Source of the DNA: Pseudoalteromonas galatheae
GTDB lineage: Bacteria; Pseudomonadota; Gammaproteobacteria; Enterobacterales; Alteromonadaceae
Reading direction: 5' to 3'
Length of the DNA stretch: 64,000 bases
Assembly (NCBI RefSeq): GCF_005886105.2
Contig: NZ_PNCO02000001.1
Span: 2,787,001-2,851,000, forward strand
The notes beneath the pieces are model-generated. The model was not told the DNA's origin and did no database searches. It saw only the letters and a list, made by a program, of their open reading frames with translations. Shown here piece by piece: positions 47,177 through 55,710 of the stretch. Position numbers and translations under genes: made by a program. Positions within the stretch are counted from its first letter, which is position 1. Each line of letters starts with the position of its first letter.

Positions 47177-47926
47177 TTACTGCTGTTTTGTTCTACGCAG
47201 TGAGCGCTCTATTCGCGAACGCTCTTTACCGGCTTCTAATAACGCTTCTTCGATAAAGGCTAAGTGGGCGTTACTAGCAAGTCTTGCTTGTTCAGGATTA
47301 CCATTGATCACCGCATCTAATAACAACTTTCTGTGCTCACCGAGCTGCTCACTCACGTCTGATTTTTGCACCAAGACGGTTAAGTTTTGCAGCACGTTTT
47401 GCTCAAGCAATGACTGCATCCCTTTTACAAGATGAAGCAGGACGACATTGTGCGACGCTTCTGCAACGGCAAAGTGAAAAGCATTAATTGCCCTTGCCTT
47501 TTGCATCAGGTCATCACCTATCTGTGCTATGTTGTCAAAGCTTTGTTGTACCTTTGCAAAGTCATTCTCTGTGCCCCTGAGCGCCGCATAGTAGGCTGCA
47601 ATGCCCTCTAGTGCATGACGGAACTCAAGTAAATCGAACTGAGATTCAGGGTGTTTACTGATCAAGTCGAATAATGGATCAGTTAGCCCCTCTTCGAGCT
47701 GATTCTTAACATACGTACCACCACCTTGACGACGGGTTACAAGCCCCTTTGCTTCCAATTTCTGGATAGCCTCACGTAGTGATGGACGCGACACTTCAAA
47801 TTGCTTAGCTAGCTCACGCTCAGGCGGCAACTTTTCACCCGGTAATAACGAGCCCTCGAGGATCATATTCTCAAGCTGTTCTAGTATTACGTCCGATAGT
47901 TTTGCTGCTTTAATCTTTAAAGACAT
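47177..47926 (-). CDS. pdhR: Pyruvate dehydrogenase complex repressor, GntR/FadR family
   Basis: This 249-residue regulator has an N-terminal winged helix (about 8-75, LPPERELAKQFEVSRPSLREAIQKLEAKGLV) and an FCD ligand domain (about 95-220). PdhR releases DNA on binding pyruvate. It is the first gene of pdhR-aceE-aceF, and a matching operator lies upstream at 48013-48029, implying autoregulation. Confidence 0.95.
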   Translation of the reverse strand: MSLKIKAAKLSDVILEQLENMILEGSLLPGEKLPPERELAKQFEVSRPSLREAIQKLEAKGLVTRRQGGGTYVKNQLEEGLTDPLFDLISKHPESQFDLLEFRHALEGIAAYYAALRGTENDFAKVQQSFDNIAQIGDDLMQKARAINAFHFAVAEASHNVVLLHLVKGMQSLLEQNVLQNLTVLVQKSDVSEQLGEHRKLLLDAVINGNPEQARLASNAHLAFIEEALLEAGKERSRIERSLRRTKQQ

Positions 47927-48012
47927 TGAAATAACGCCAATTTTTTATGATGTGACCTAGCCAGACTGCTGACTTATTTTAATCAATTTGGTAAGAATTA
48001 ACTTCATAGGTA

Positions 48013-48029
48013 AATTGGTCATACCAAAT
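48013..48029. promoter_or_regulatory. pdhR: PdhR operator
   Basis: ATTGGTCATACCAAA matches the PdhR consensus ATTGGT-N3-ACCAAT except at the last base. It sits about 90 bp upstream of the pdhR start codon, where it would repress the operon. Confidence 0.82.
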
Positions 48030-48164
48030 TTGCACAATACGTTATCAAAATCCATGACAACTGTCAAAATTCAGCCCAATTCAATAAATAGCTGAGTGTA
48101 AAAACAACAGTTGAAGTGCATAAACTTTAACCAAGAATTAGCAAAATTTAAAAGGTGATTTAAA

Positions 48165-48175
48165 TGGTCAGACCA
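48165..48175. promoter_or_regulatory. Second TGGTNNNACCA site
   Basis: TGGTCAGACCA is a perfect palindrome with the same TGGT-N3-ACCA core, 149 bp from the first site. It could be an auxiliary operator for looping or bind another FCD-type GntR regulator. Confidence 0.5.
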
Positions 48176-48479
48176 GATGGTAATATTCTATTTAACTCTA
48201 AATAAAACTATCAGAAAGGCGCTTTGGATAGGCAAGTCTTAATCTAAAGCAGCCAATGAGATTCAAGATAGCCTTTACGGTTGTTGGCTGCAAAGCATGC
48301 TTTAAAAACCACTGAATACACCATTAGGCTTTACGTGTAATAACATTCTTTATGCTTGATATATCGTTAAAATAGGCAACAGGCTATGAAAAATATTAAA
48401 ACCGAATTTGGGTTCTCACTTATGAATGATTTTGCAACGAATCAGGACATTATTTGGTTTTAGCAAAGCCAAAAAGCAA

Positions 48480-49232
48480 TCAATCGGTAAACACACGAGA
48501 GCAGCGAGCACGATATTGAGCAACATAGTCTTCATCCCCCCACAGCTTTTTAAGCCCTTCATTATACAGTTCGACATATTCACTGTGATGCTTATTAATA
48601 AGCAAATAGCCTTTTTGAATAAAAGCCGGGACCGCTTGCGCCACTAATAACTGGGCTTCTTGAGCTGGCAGCTCCTGCTGATAGGATTTCGCCGACTTTT
48701 CATCCATAACCATTATATCTGCACGGTTTCGTAGGATCAGTGCCACATTTTTACTGGTATACGTGGCGTATGAGGTTTTGATTTCAAGCGTCTCTATCGC
48801 CTCTAGCATAGAGGGCGGATAAGTTAATCCTTGATTGAGCAACAACCTAAATGGCTTAAGATCTGCGTAACTCGTATAGGTAAATGCTAGATCTCGATGA
48901 TGATAAAAACGTGCTGTTTCTTCGGTAAGTGGATATTGTGTATAAATATAGTCTTTGCTCCTTTGCTCACTATAATACCAATAGGCGCTACCAATGTAAG
49001 CCGCCTTCATACCTTCTTGATAAGCACGCTCCCAAGGCATAAATAAAAACCGAACTTTAATATCAGAGAGCGCAAAGACATCTCTGATCACCACAGCCAC
49101 ACAACCTTGATCTTGTTTTGTTTGATCTAAGTACGGCGGCCATTGCCCCGTCGTAATATTCACCTGAGCCTCGAGTGCGCTCGTACTCGCACAACACAGC
49201 AAAACTAACGGCCAAACCACTTTCATCTGCAT
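48480..49232 (-). CDS. Periplasmic amino-acid-binding-like protein
   Basis: This 250-residue protein has a signal peptide (about 1-19, cut near STSALEA) and an SBP_bac_3-type fold: ITTGQWPPYLDQTKQDQGCVAVVIRDVFA at the N-terminus and NVALILRNRADIMVMDEKSAKSYQQEL in the hinge region. No transporter partner is adjacent. Alteromonadales carry many such solitary binding proteins. The ligand is unknown. The preferred start MQMKVVW at 49232 has a second Met (Met3) close by. Confidence 0.78.
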   Translation of the reverse strand: MQMKVVWPLVLLCCASTSALEAQVNITTGQWPPYLDQTKQDQGCVAVVIRDVFALSDIKVRFLFMPWERAYQEGMKAAYIGSAYWYYSEQRSKDYIYTQYPLTEETARFYHHRDLAFTYTSYADLKPFRLLLNQGLTYPPSMLEAIETLEIKTSYATYTSKNVALILRNRADIMVMDEKSAKSYQQELPAQEAQLLVAQAVPAFIQKGYLLINKHHSEYVELYNEGLKKLWGDEDYVAQYRARCSRVFTD

Positions 49233-49457
49233 ACTCTGTTATTTTTTCAAAAAGTATAGGCAACGAATTAAGTTATGGGTACATTGTTGTAGAAAAAAGA
49301 ATGATACATAAAGCAAGCAATACACTTTATGACACACTAAACTGACTGTTATTTAACGGTTTGGGAATAAGTAGATAATCAAATTACCCATTGCCAAACT
49401 TACCGATAATCGAGTATAACCAAAGTCTCCGGACAGGTATTACACAAGGATATCACT

Positions 49458-50576
49458 TTGGTTTGGCGGATCTTTGTCCTACTATTTATCATCACACTGA
49501 TATTGTTTGCACTTTATTTTATCTATCCAAGTGCAGCAGCAAACTCGATGAGGTCTATCAAACCTTTATTGACGGAATTTGGCATACAGCTAGACACCCA
49601 TACCGAAAAACATTTAAGTCAGCCAGACATCACTCCTCACCTAACGGTTGCATCACCAAAAGCAACAAGACAACAGCTATCTGAAGTACCAGACAAAACC
49701 TTTTATAGCCTAAACGGACACAGTGATATTGTTAATATGTTCAGTGGTATCTCAACACCTACCTGCGGAGCACTAAAGCGCGAGGTATTTTCCTTGCAAA
49801 CACAATTCAACGACATTGAGAATTTTAAACTTAATCTAACGGGTGAACCCGTGAGCCCTTATGTTGAGTATCAGGCGCAGCAAGCTCTCAACGTGGTGTA
49901 TATGATGTTTAAGCACTTTTTTAACCAATTAGCGCATAAAAAAGCCTTATCTCCCATACAATTGAACATGCATATTACCGCCAATGATACTGACTACAAT
50001 GAGTTAATTCTCTCTCGCGATGCAGAGCCAGCCGGTACTTTAGGCATGTACTTCTTGTTTCAAAATCAGGGCTTTATTAATGGCAGTCGCACTGAGGAAG
50101 AAACGCTAAGAACACTTATCCATGAGTCCGTGCATGCCCTAGTTTTTTACTATTTCGGCGTAACCCCTCGCTGGGTAACAGAAGGCTTAGCCGAGTATTT
50201 TGAGCACCTAAGAATTACCGATACGGGTCAATTTTCGATTTACCTCTCTGATGAAGACTGGTTGACAAAAGAAGGGATTTTGAAATCCCGCTTTGCCAAG
50301 CTTGATATTAACACCCTATTCAATAGCGAAAATCAGTGGCAAACCATGCAAAGTACCACCTTATATGCCAATAGTTACCTGTTTACGGGATTTATGGTCG
50401 AGCACAACAGCAACGCTTTTTTCGAGTATTTACGACAAGAAAGCAGCAATCCGTGCAATATTGTACCTGCACAAAACATCGAACAGCTCTTTCGTAACTT
50501 TAATGAAAACGTCGAGTCACAATTTGAGGGATGGCGCAGCACGCCTCGCCAAATTCAAAACGGCGCATGGCAATAA
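49458..50576 (+). CDS. Membrane-anchored gluzincin-type metalloprotease (DUF1570-like)
   Basis: The 372 residues start at TTG 49458 with AAGGA 8 bp upstream. One N-terminal transmembrane anchor (about 4-24) is followed by a periplasmic domain. The zinc motif is HESVH in TLIHESVHALVFYYFG (about 221-236), followed by PRWVTEGLAEYFEHLR, whose Glu is the likely third ligand. This is the arrangement of the MA-clan DUF1570 and related peptidases. The substrate is unknown. It may act on envelope protein or peptidoglycan-linked peptide (speculative). No operon partner. Confidence 0.72.
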   Translation: MVWRIFVLLFIITLILFALYFIYPSAAANSMRSIKPLLTEFGIQLDTHTEKHLSQPDITPHLTVASPKATRQQLSEVPDKTFYSLNGHSDIVNMFSGISTPTCGALKREVFSLQTQFNDIENFKLNLTGEPVSPYVEYQAQQALNVVYMMFKHFFNQLAHKKALSPIQLNMHITANDTDYNELILSRDAEPAGTLGMYFLFQNQGFINGSRTEEETLRTLIHESVHALVFYYFGVTPRWVTEGLAEYFEHLRITDTGQFSIYLSDEDWLTKEGILKSRFAKLDINTLFNSENQWQTMQSTTLYANSYLFTGFMVEHNSNAFFEYLRQESSNPCNIVPAQNIEQLFRNFNENVESQFEGWRSTPRQIQNGAWQ

Positions 50577-50706
50577 CTCTCCCTATTTAATATCAAAGTG
50601 CATCCATGTGCTCCTCGTCCATTCTTTTTAAACGACGAAAAAGAACGAACCAAGAAAACGTCGCCCCAACATCACACTTAATCCTCAAACCTTAAGCCGA
50701 TATATA

Positions 50707-50867
50707 ATACCAATTGCACTAAGTCTCCAATCAATTTGAAGGGTGAAATACCATATTAGCGTCGTTAAAAATTTCTCATTTAGAGCAACTAAATAGCAAA
50801 ATTTTTGCCTAGCTACTAAAGCTATTTCTCCGCTTCAAATGGCTCATTTACCTAATACAATTGGTAT
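50707..50867 (-). mobile_element. ATACCAATTG-family MITE-like element, copy B
   Basis: A 161-bp element with ends ATACCAATTG and CAATTGGTAT. It is inverted relative to copies A and C: its core reads TTAAAAATTTCTCATTTAGA, the complement of theirs. Non-coding. Confidence 0.82.
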
Positions 50868-51078
50868 CGCAACCGTCTTGTAAGGCACGTCCATGATACC
50901 TGACAAGACTTGGCCGACATCCTGTCGGCACATTGCATATCGGCTTATGCTTTTCGGGTGTGATGGAGGGGGAATAAAGTTGCTTGTAAGATCTTCTACG
51001 ATTTCAGCAAGTAAGTTGTTTGTAACAGCTAAAATAAACTATCAGCATAGCCTCCTAACTCACGGTGCAAATAGTTTT

Positions 51079-51103
51079 GTGGGAGGCAGTTCACCTGCCG
51101 AGA
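51079..51103 (+). repeat. Single REP element
   Basis: GTGGGAGGCAGTTCACCTGC forms a GCAG/CTGC hairpin with the same GTGGGAG header and trailing CGAG as the array at 1045-1537. Confidence 0.65.
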
Positions 51104-51286
51104 AGTATGATTTTCAGGTAAAGAGGAACAGCCCTTTCTTTTACGCAACGATTCTTTGGGCATCAAAGAAAAGTAGTTCGTGACCCATGGATGGGCCTCG
51201 AAGCCTGCCAGAAACGCGGACTGACTTAACTCATAGTCTCGAATAACTGAAGAAATCACCTTCCATGGTACGTCTCATCGCGCATA

Positions 51287-52300
51287 TTATTTCGGCACAC
51301 TTAGCAAATATAACAGTTGTAGCAAAGACCCTTCACAAACCGCCGCGTCGGCATTTTCTACCACTTTTGGCTTACCATGGATCGCCACACCTAGTTGGGC
51401 TTTTGCCATCATTACTAAGTCATTTGCGCCATCACCTATGGCAACAGTTTGAGTCATTGGGATCGCATACTGGGTTGCAAGTTGACCTAGCACTTCCGCC
51501 TTTTTGTCGGCATCTACGATATCACCTTGCACTTTGCCGGTAAGCTGCTCATTTTCCACCTCTAGAGTATTAGCAAATACAGCGTCTAGTTGGAGTGGCT
51601 CAATCAATGATTCTGCAAACCATGTAAAGCCACCCGAAGCGATGGCAAGGTGCCAGTGATGCTGCTTGAGCGCCTGACACAACAGTTCTATGCCGAGCAT
51701 TAGCGGTAAGTTTTCTTTTAATGATTGAATTTGTGATAACGGTACGCCAGAGAGTGACGCAACGCGGCGATGTAGGCTTTCAGAAAAAGAGAGTGCACCC
51801 GCCATCGCCTGTGCGGTGACAGAAGCCACTTCGTCATATCGGTCGGCCAATCGAGCAATTTCGTCAATACATTCAATTTGAATTGCGGTGGAGTCCATGT
51901 CCATCACAAGTAGCCCCGGCTCTTCTAGAGTAGGTGCTTGTGTTATCACCGCACCTTGCGTATTAATGCTTTTGGCAAAATTTCTTACCTCAGCCTTACT
52001 CGGCAATTGCGATGCATTAAAGCGAATACCTAAAGCAACGGGGAGCTGTTCATGAGGTTGATATGCCGTAAAATAAGCCTGCTCGATAGCAAATGTTCGA
52101 AGAAATTTAGCAACTTCTACAAGGTGTTGTAATTCTATATTTGGGCCAAAAAAGCATATTGATTGAGTCGTCGTCTCAGGTAGTTGATTTACTTGAGTGA
52201 GGCTTGTGTTACCTTGGTAGCTATACCAGCGCGCTAGCGCCATGTATTCCTGAATTGGTGTGTTTAGTTCACTATTAGCGAATTGAATGATTGACGACAT
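51287..52300 (-). CDS. serB: Phosphoserine phosphatase
   Basis: This 337-residue HAD enzyme performs the last step of serine synthesis. Motif I is DMDSTAIQIECIDEIA (about 132-147, nucleophile D132 by estimate), motif II IASGGFTWF and motif III GDGANDLVMM. The N-terminal 110 residues form an ACT-like regulatory region. It is divergent from smp, as in E. coli (serB/ytjB). Confidence 0.96.
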   Translation of the reverse strand: MSSIIQFANSELNTPIQEYMALARWYSYQGNTSLTQVNQLPETTTQSICFFGPNIELQHLVEVAKFLRTFAIEQAYFTAYQPHEQLPVALGIRFNASQLPSKAEVRNFAKSINTQGAVITQAPTLEEPGLLVMDMDSTAIQIECIDEIARLADRYDEVASVTAQAMAGALSFSESLHRRVASLSGVPLSQIQSLKENLPLMLGIELLCQALKQHHWHLAIASGGFTWFAESLIEPLQLDAVFANTLEVENEQLTGKVQGDIVDADKKAEVLGQLATQYAIPMTQTVAIGDGANDLVMMAKAQLGVAIHGKPKVVENADAAVCEGSLLQLLYLLSVPK

Positions 52301-52395
52301 AAGTTGCTCCTTGATAGCGTTAAGCCGATTTTTAACATGATTGCGCTAAGCTGTCAGCACTGGACCTTAGCAAAAGCGGGCAATATGCGATAAAT

Positions 52396-53052
52396 ATGAA
52401 AAATTTACATGTATTAGAAGTGTTAAACTCGACCAGAGGACGCAGATTATTTCGTTTATGTATTGCTGCGGCTTGCCTGATCATGGTGACATGGCTTGCG
52501 TTTAATACCAGTTTTGAATCTCATCGCTTGCTCCATAACGGTGCAGATCTTACTGCAAGAAGCCTCACCAAGCAGCTCGCAAAAAATGTGGCATTGCCTC
52601 TTTCTCGTAGTGATACGCCAAGGCTGAGCGCTCTGGCAAATCACCTCGCTGGCGATGACTTTGTACTTCAAGTTGCGATTTATGATTATCAAGGGCGCTT
52701 TGTTGTGGGGAGCGACGGAAATTCCTCACCCACAGATTATCAGCAGCTACCTCAAACCTTACCGGGACTCAGTAAAACCAAGAGTATTATTTCTGAACCC
52801 GTTTATACGCCCACCGGACAGCCTCTTGGGTTCGTCAATATGGTCTATTTAACAGAAGCTGCCATGTCACAAAGCCACTCGCATTTCCACGAACTTGGAC
52901 GAGTCGTTTTGCTGATGCTAGTGATCACAATGGTGTTCACATGGCAAATAGGACGGGCATTAAAACGCTGGGAAGTAAAACGTAAAATTCGCAAGAAAGT
53001 AAAAATGCTACCAGCGCCAGACAAAAGTAGTAATAAATTAGAACAAGGCTAA
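52396..53052 (+). CDS. smp: Smp/YtjB family membrane protein
   Basis: This 218-residue protein has an N-terminal transmembrane helix (about 18-37), an extracytoplasmic domain (about 40-165) and a second helix (about 172-192, VVLLMLVITMVFTWQIG), then a very basic cytosolic tail (KRWEVKRKIRKKVKML). Placement divergent from serB matches the AhpA/YtjB family. Function is not established. Confidence 0.85.
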   Translation: MKNLHVLEVLNSTRGRRLFRLCIAAACLIMVTWLAFNTSFESHRLLHNGADLTARSLTKQLAKNVALPLSRSDTPRLSALANHLAGDDFVLQVAIYDYQGRFVVGSDGNSSPTDYQQLPQTLPGLSKTKSIISEPVYTPTGQPLGFVNMVYLTEAAMSQSHSHFHELGRVVLLMLVITMVFTWQIGRALKRWEVKRKIRKKVKMLPAPDKSSNKLEQG

Positions 53053-53109
53053 CGCTGTTAGCTGTGTAAATAAATTGATAATATAACAACCAACATAAAA
53101 TAAGAATTA

Positions 53110-53850
53110 ATGACAAAGGATATGAACAGCAAGCTTTTTGTTACCCCAAAACCAAATCCAAATGCCGAACTTAGGTTATTTTGCTTCCCATATGCTGGTG
53201 GCTCTCCCACTATATTTTCATCTTGGATCGAAAAAGCAAATGACAATATTGAACTCGTTTTTGTTCAGCTTCCTGGGCGTGGCGCCCGTCTCGTAGAGCC
53301 AGCCATAGATAACATGTCCGATGTAATTGAAGAGCTGATGTTTTACCGTGACTATCTTACCAGCAAGCCATTTGCATTTTTTGGTCACAGCTTGGGCAGT
53401 CGTATTTCTTACGCTTTGGCTTCTCAATTACTCCTAGAAAACTTACCAACGCCTCAAAAAATATTCGCATCCGCAAGCCGCGCGCCACATTGCAAGTCCG
53501 GTAAACGTATCTTGCATGCTTTGCCACACGATGAATTTATCGCTGAGCTTCGTGACTTAAATGGCACGCCAAAAGAAGTGCTCGAAAGCAAAGAATTGAT
53601 GGAGCTACTTATCCCTTTGCTACGCGCGGATTTTAAAATCGCAGATACCTATGTCGCAGAGCAACGAGCCTTACCGCTTCCCATTCATGTATTTCATGGC
53701 AGCGATGACGAGATAGTAGATGAGCATATTGCAGCTTGGCAAGAGCTAACGACACAGCCATATCAGCTTACCGAATTTGCCGGTGGGCACTTTTTTATTC
53801 ACCAATACGCTGATGAGGTGATCTCAATTATTAATCAGCAATTGGCTTAA
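53110..53850 (+). CDS. Type II thioesterase (GrsT/SrfAD-like), orphan
   Basis: This 246-residue alpha/beta hydrolase of the TEII class removes misprimed acyl groups from NRPS or PKS carrier proteins. It has the opening FCFPYAGGSPTIFSSW, nucleophile elbow FFGHSLGSR (catalytic Ser), Asp in HGSDDEIV and His in FAGGHFFIHQ. No synthetase is adjacent. A siderophore monooxygenase and receptor lie 8-10 kb downstream, so it may serve a siderophore NRPS elsewhere (inference). ATG 53122 is an alternative start. Confidence 0.9.
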   Translation: MTKDMNSKLFVTPKPNPNAELRLFCFPYAGGSPTIFSSWIEKANDNIELVFVQLPGRGARLVEPAIDNMSDVIEELMFYRDYLTSKPFAFFGHSLGSRISYALASQLLLENLPTPQKIFASASRAPHCKSGKRILHALPHDEFIAELRDLNGTPKEVLESKELMELLIPLLRADFKIADTYVAEQRALPLPIHVFHGSDDEIVDEHIAAWQELTTQPYQLTEFAGGHFFIHQYADEVISIINQQLA

Positions 53851-53882
53851 GTAGCTTTAATGCTATGCCAGAAAAGCATAAA

Positions 53883-54225
53883 GATCGCCGGGTAAACCGG
53901 CTCCTACACCTGCTTTTCTATTGCTGCTAAGTATGGTTTTATATCGCGGTAACTGCGTAAAGATCGCCGGGTGAACCGGCTCCTACACCTATTTTTCTAT
54001 TGCTGGTAAGTATGGTTTTATATCGCGGTAACTGCATAAAGATAGCCGGGTGAACCAGCTCCTACACCTGCTTTTCTATTGCTGGTAGGTATGGTTTTGT
54101 ATCGCGGTAAAAGCATCAAGATCGCAGGGTGAACCGGCTCCTACACGGGTTATCTATTGCTGATAGGTATGAGTTTATATCCCATTTATGATATTGACTC
54201 GTAGGTCGAGATTTATCTCGACATC
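53883..54225. repeat. REP array, four 79-bp units plus one divergent REP
   Basis: Units start at 53883, 53962, 54041 and 54120, exactly 79 bp apart. Each has a hairpin GCCGG-GTGAA-CCGGC followed by CTCCTACA, i.e. GTAGGAGCCGG on the minus strand, then a spacer with TTTTCTATTGCTG and TATCGCGGTAA. A fifth, different REP (54201-54225) reads GTAGGTCGAGATTTATCTCG with a GTCGAGA/TCTCGAC stem. The array fills the gap between the convergent thioesterase and tatD-family genes. Non-coding. Confidence 0.9.
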
Positions 54226-54231
54226 ATCAAT

Positions 54232-55050
54232 TTAGCTCAAGCCAAACAACTGTGTGGTATTTCGATAGAGCGCTGAGACAAGCTCGCTTGGTGTTTCGCT
54301 TCGATATTCACAAAGCCTGTCAAATACTTGGACGACTCGCTTGGGAGAGTTCGGCTTCCCTTGATAACCATGTAACGGCATCGACGGCGCATCGGTTTCC
54401 AATACAAGACTTTCAAGCGGCAACTGTGATATTACCTGCGCTGTTTTCTCGCCTCTTGGGTAGGTGATTGTGCCACCTACTCCGAGCTTAAAACCCTGAC
54501 CGATATAATATTCAGCCTGCTGTTTTGAACCTGAAAAGGCGTGGATCACCCCACCATACCGTGGTTTAACACGTTTAAACGCAGCGGCAATTAAATGATG
54601 ACTTTTACGGTGATGGACGATTAGCGGAAGCTTTACTTGATTACTCAGTGCAATATGCGCTTCAAACAGTGCAATTTGCCGTTCAAGCGCATCACAGGTT
54701 GTATCAATGCCGCACTCTCCTATCGCACACAGTTGGGTACGATTGTGTATGACATGCTCGACCAACGCAGTCATATCGTCGTCCCGATGTTCGCCAATAA
54801 AATAAGGATGTAACCCCGCGGCGATTTCACATTGAGGATGATGTGCTTGAAACTCAATAAGCTCAAGAGACTGCTTAAGGGTAACGCCGGGCACCACGAA
54901 GCGTTCAACACCATTGCTGTGGGCAGCTTTAATATGCGTAGCTAAGTCATCTGCCAACTCGTTAAAGTCGAGGTGACAGTGACTATCTATAAAGGCGAAT
55001 TTATGGATTGAGCCGCTCAATTTCCCAACTGCCGTCGGCTTGCTTGACAT
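54232..55050 (-). CDS. TatD family metal-dependent deoxyribonuclease
   Basis: This is a TIM-barrel hydrolase with metal motif [10 protein letters not shown], then Glu in AIGECGID, His in [10 protein letters not shown] and VIHAFSG, and Asp in LETDAPSMP. TatD proteins are DNases or exonucleases acting in DNA repair or turnover. The start is uncertain. ATG at 55050 is given, and TTG at 55020 would place the HxH motif nearer the N-terminus as usual, while 55098 is too long. It overlaps the 3' end of pdxH, so the two are co-transcribed. Confidence 0.88.
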   Translation of the reverse strand: MSSKPTAVGKLSGSIHKFAFIDSHCHLDFNELADDLATHIKAAHSNGVERFVVPGVTLKQSLELIEFQAHHPQCEIAAGLHPYFIGEHRDDDMTALVEHVIHNRTQLCAIGECGIDTTCDALERQIALFEAHIALSNQVKLPLIVHHRKSHHLIAAAFKRVKPRYGGVIHAFSGSKQQAEYYIGQGFKLGVGGTITYPRGEKTAQVISQLPLESLVLETDAPSMPLHGYQGKPNSPKRVVQVFDRLCEYRSETPSELVSALYRNTTQLFGLS

Positions 55051-55642
55051 ACATAAAGCGATCGTGAAGACGGTGTTCTCCACCTTGCCAAAACTCAACT
55101 TTAGTCGGTTCCACGCAATAACCGCCCCAAAAATCAGGTAGTGGGATTTCGCCTTTAGCGAACTTGTCTTTCATGCTACTAAAGGTTTGCATCAAGGCTT
55201 GGCGAGATGACACAGGGCGCGATTGCTGAGACGCCCACGCTGCAAGCTGACTTTCTTTTGGTCGTGATAAGAAATACTTGGCAACACGACTGGTTGGTAA
55301 CGGAATAGCTTCACCGTACACGATAACCTGACGCTCAATTTCATGCCATGGAAAGTGTAAGCATATCTTGTTGTTTTGCTTTAATTCTTGCGCTTTGCGT
55401 GAACCGGTATTGGTAAAGAAGACAAAACCGTCCTCGTCTACATGCTTGAGTAAAACAATGCGTTGAGACGGCTGACCATGCTCGTCAACCGTAGCAACAA
55501 CCATCGCAGTTGGGTCAGTAAACTTGGCATCAATCGCCTGCTGCAACCAGGTTTCAAACTGCGCAACGGGTGTGTCTTTTAGCATCTCACGACGTAAACC
55601 GTCTTTGGTATATTCTCTGCGAATGTCTTCAAGTTTCATCAC
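55001..55642 (-). CDS. pdxH: Pyridoxamine 5'-phosphate oxidase
   Basis: This 213-residue FMN enzyme makes pyridoxal 5'-phosphate. Typical blocks are [81 protein letters not shown] and the C-terminal ERLNP. A terminator separates it from argS upstream. Its 3' end overlaps the tatD-family gene. Confidence 0.97.
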   Translation of the reverse strand: MMKLEDIRREYTKDGLRREMLKDTPVAQFETWLQQAIDAKFTDPTAMVVATVDEHGQPSQRIVLLKHVDEDGFVFFTNTGSRKAQELKQNNKICLHFPWHEIERQVIVYGEAIPLPTSRVAKYFLSRPKESQLAAWASQQSRPVSSRQALMQTFSSMKDKFAKGEIPLPDFWGGYCVEPTKVEFWQGGEHRLHDRFMYVKQADGSWEIERLNP

Positions 55643-55657
55643 AATTTCCTTAACAAA

Positions 55658-55681
55658 AAAAGCCGCTATAAAGCGGCTTTT
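55658..55681 (-). terminator. Intrinsic terminator after argS
   Basis: The stem AAAAGCCGCT/AGCGGCTTTT has a 4-nt loop and a following T run on the minus strand, between argS and pdxH. Confidence 0.88.
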
Positions 55682-55710
55682 AGTATACCTTAATGCAAGT
55701 TAAAACGAAC

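Larger units (their letters stand above)
47927..48479. other. Regulatory gap upstream of pdhR
   Basis: About 550 bp have no credible gene. The stretch holds two PdhR-like sites (48016-48026 and 48165-48175) and a large hairpin, GCAGCCAA 48249-48256 with TTGGCTGC 48284-48291. A weak terminator-like hairpin at 48453-48473 follows the binding-protein gene. Base composition is AT-rich and otherwise featureless. Confidence 0.6.
50577..51286. other. Gene-free, element-rich gap upstream of serB's 3' end
   Basis: This 710-bp region has no credible gene. It contains MITE copy B (50707-50867), a hairpin GCCGACA-TCC-TGTCGGC (50913-50929) and a single REP (51079-51103). Around 51125-51185 lies a stretch encoding FFYATILWASKKSSS, or on the other strand FSLMPKESLRKRK, which resembles widespread non-genic repeat sequence in proteobacteria. 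It lies between convergent genes. Confidence 0.6.

Noticed and set aside
49391..49684. Plus-strand 97-residue frame before the metalloprotease
   Set aside because: It overlaps the metalloprotease in another frame, with no domain and weaker start signals than the TTG at 49458.
51029..51259. Small minus-strand gene encoding a basic peptide (FSLMPKESLRKRK)
   Set aside because: It overlaps a REP and resembles common non-genic repeat sequence; no ribosome site or conserved domain is seen.
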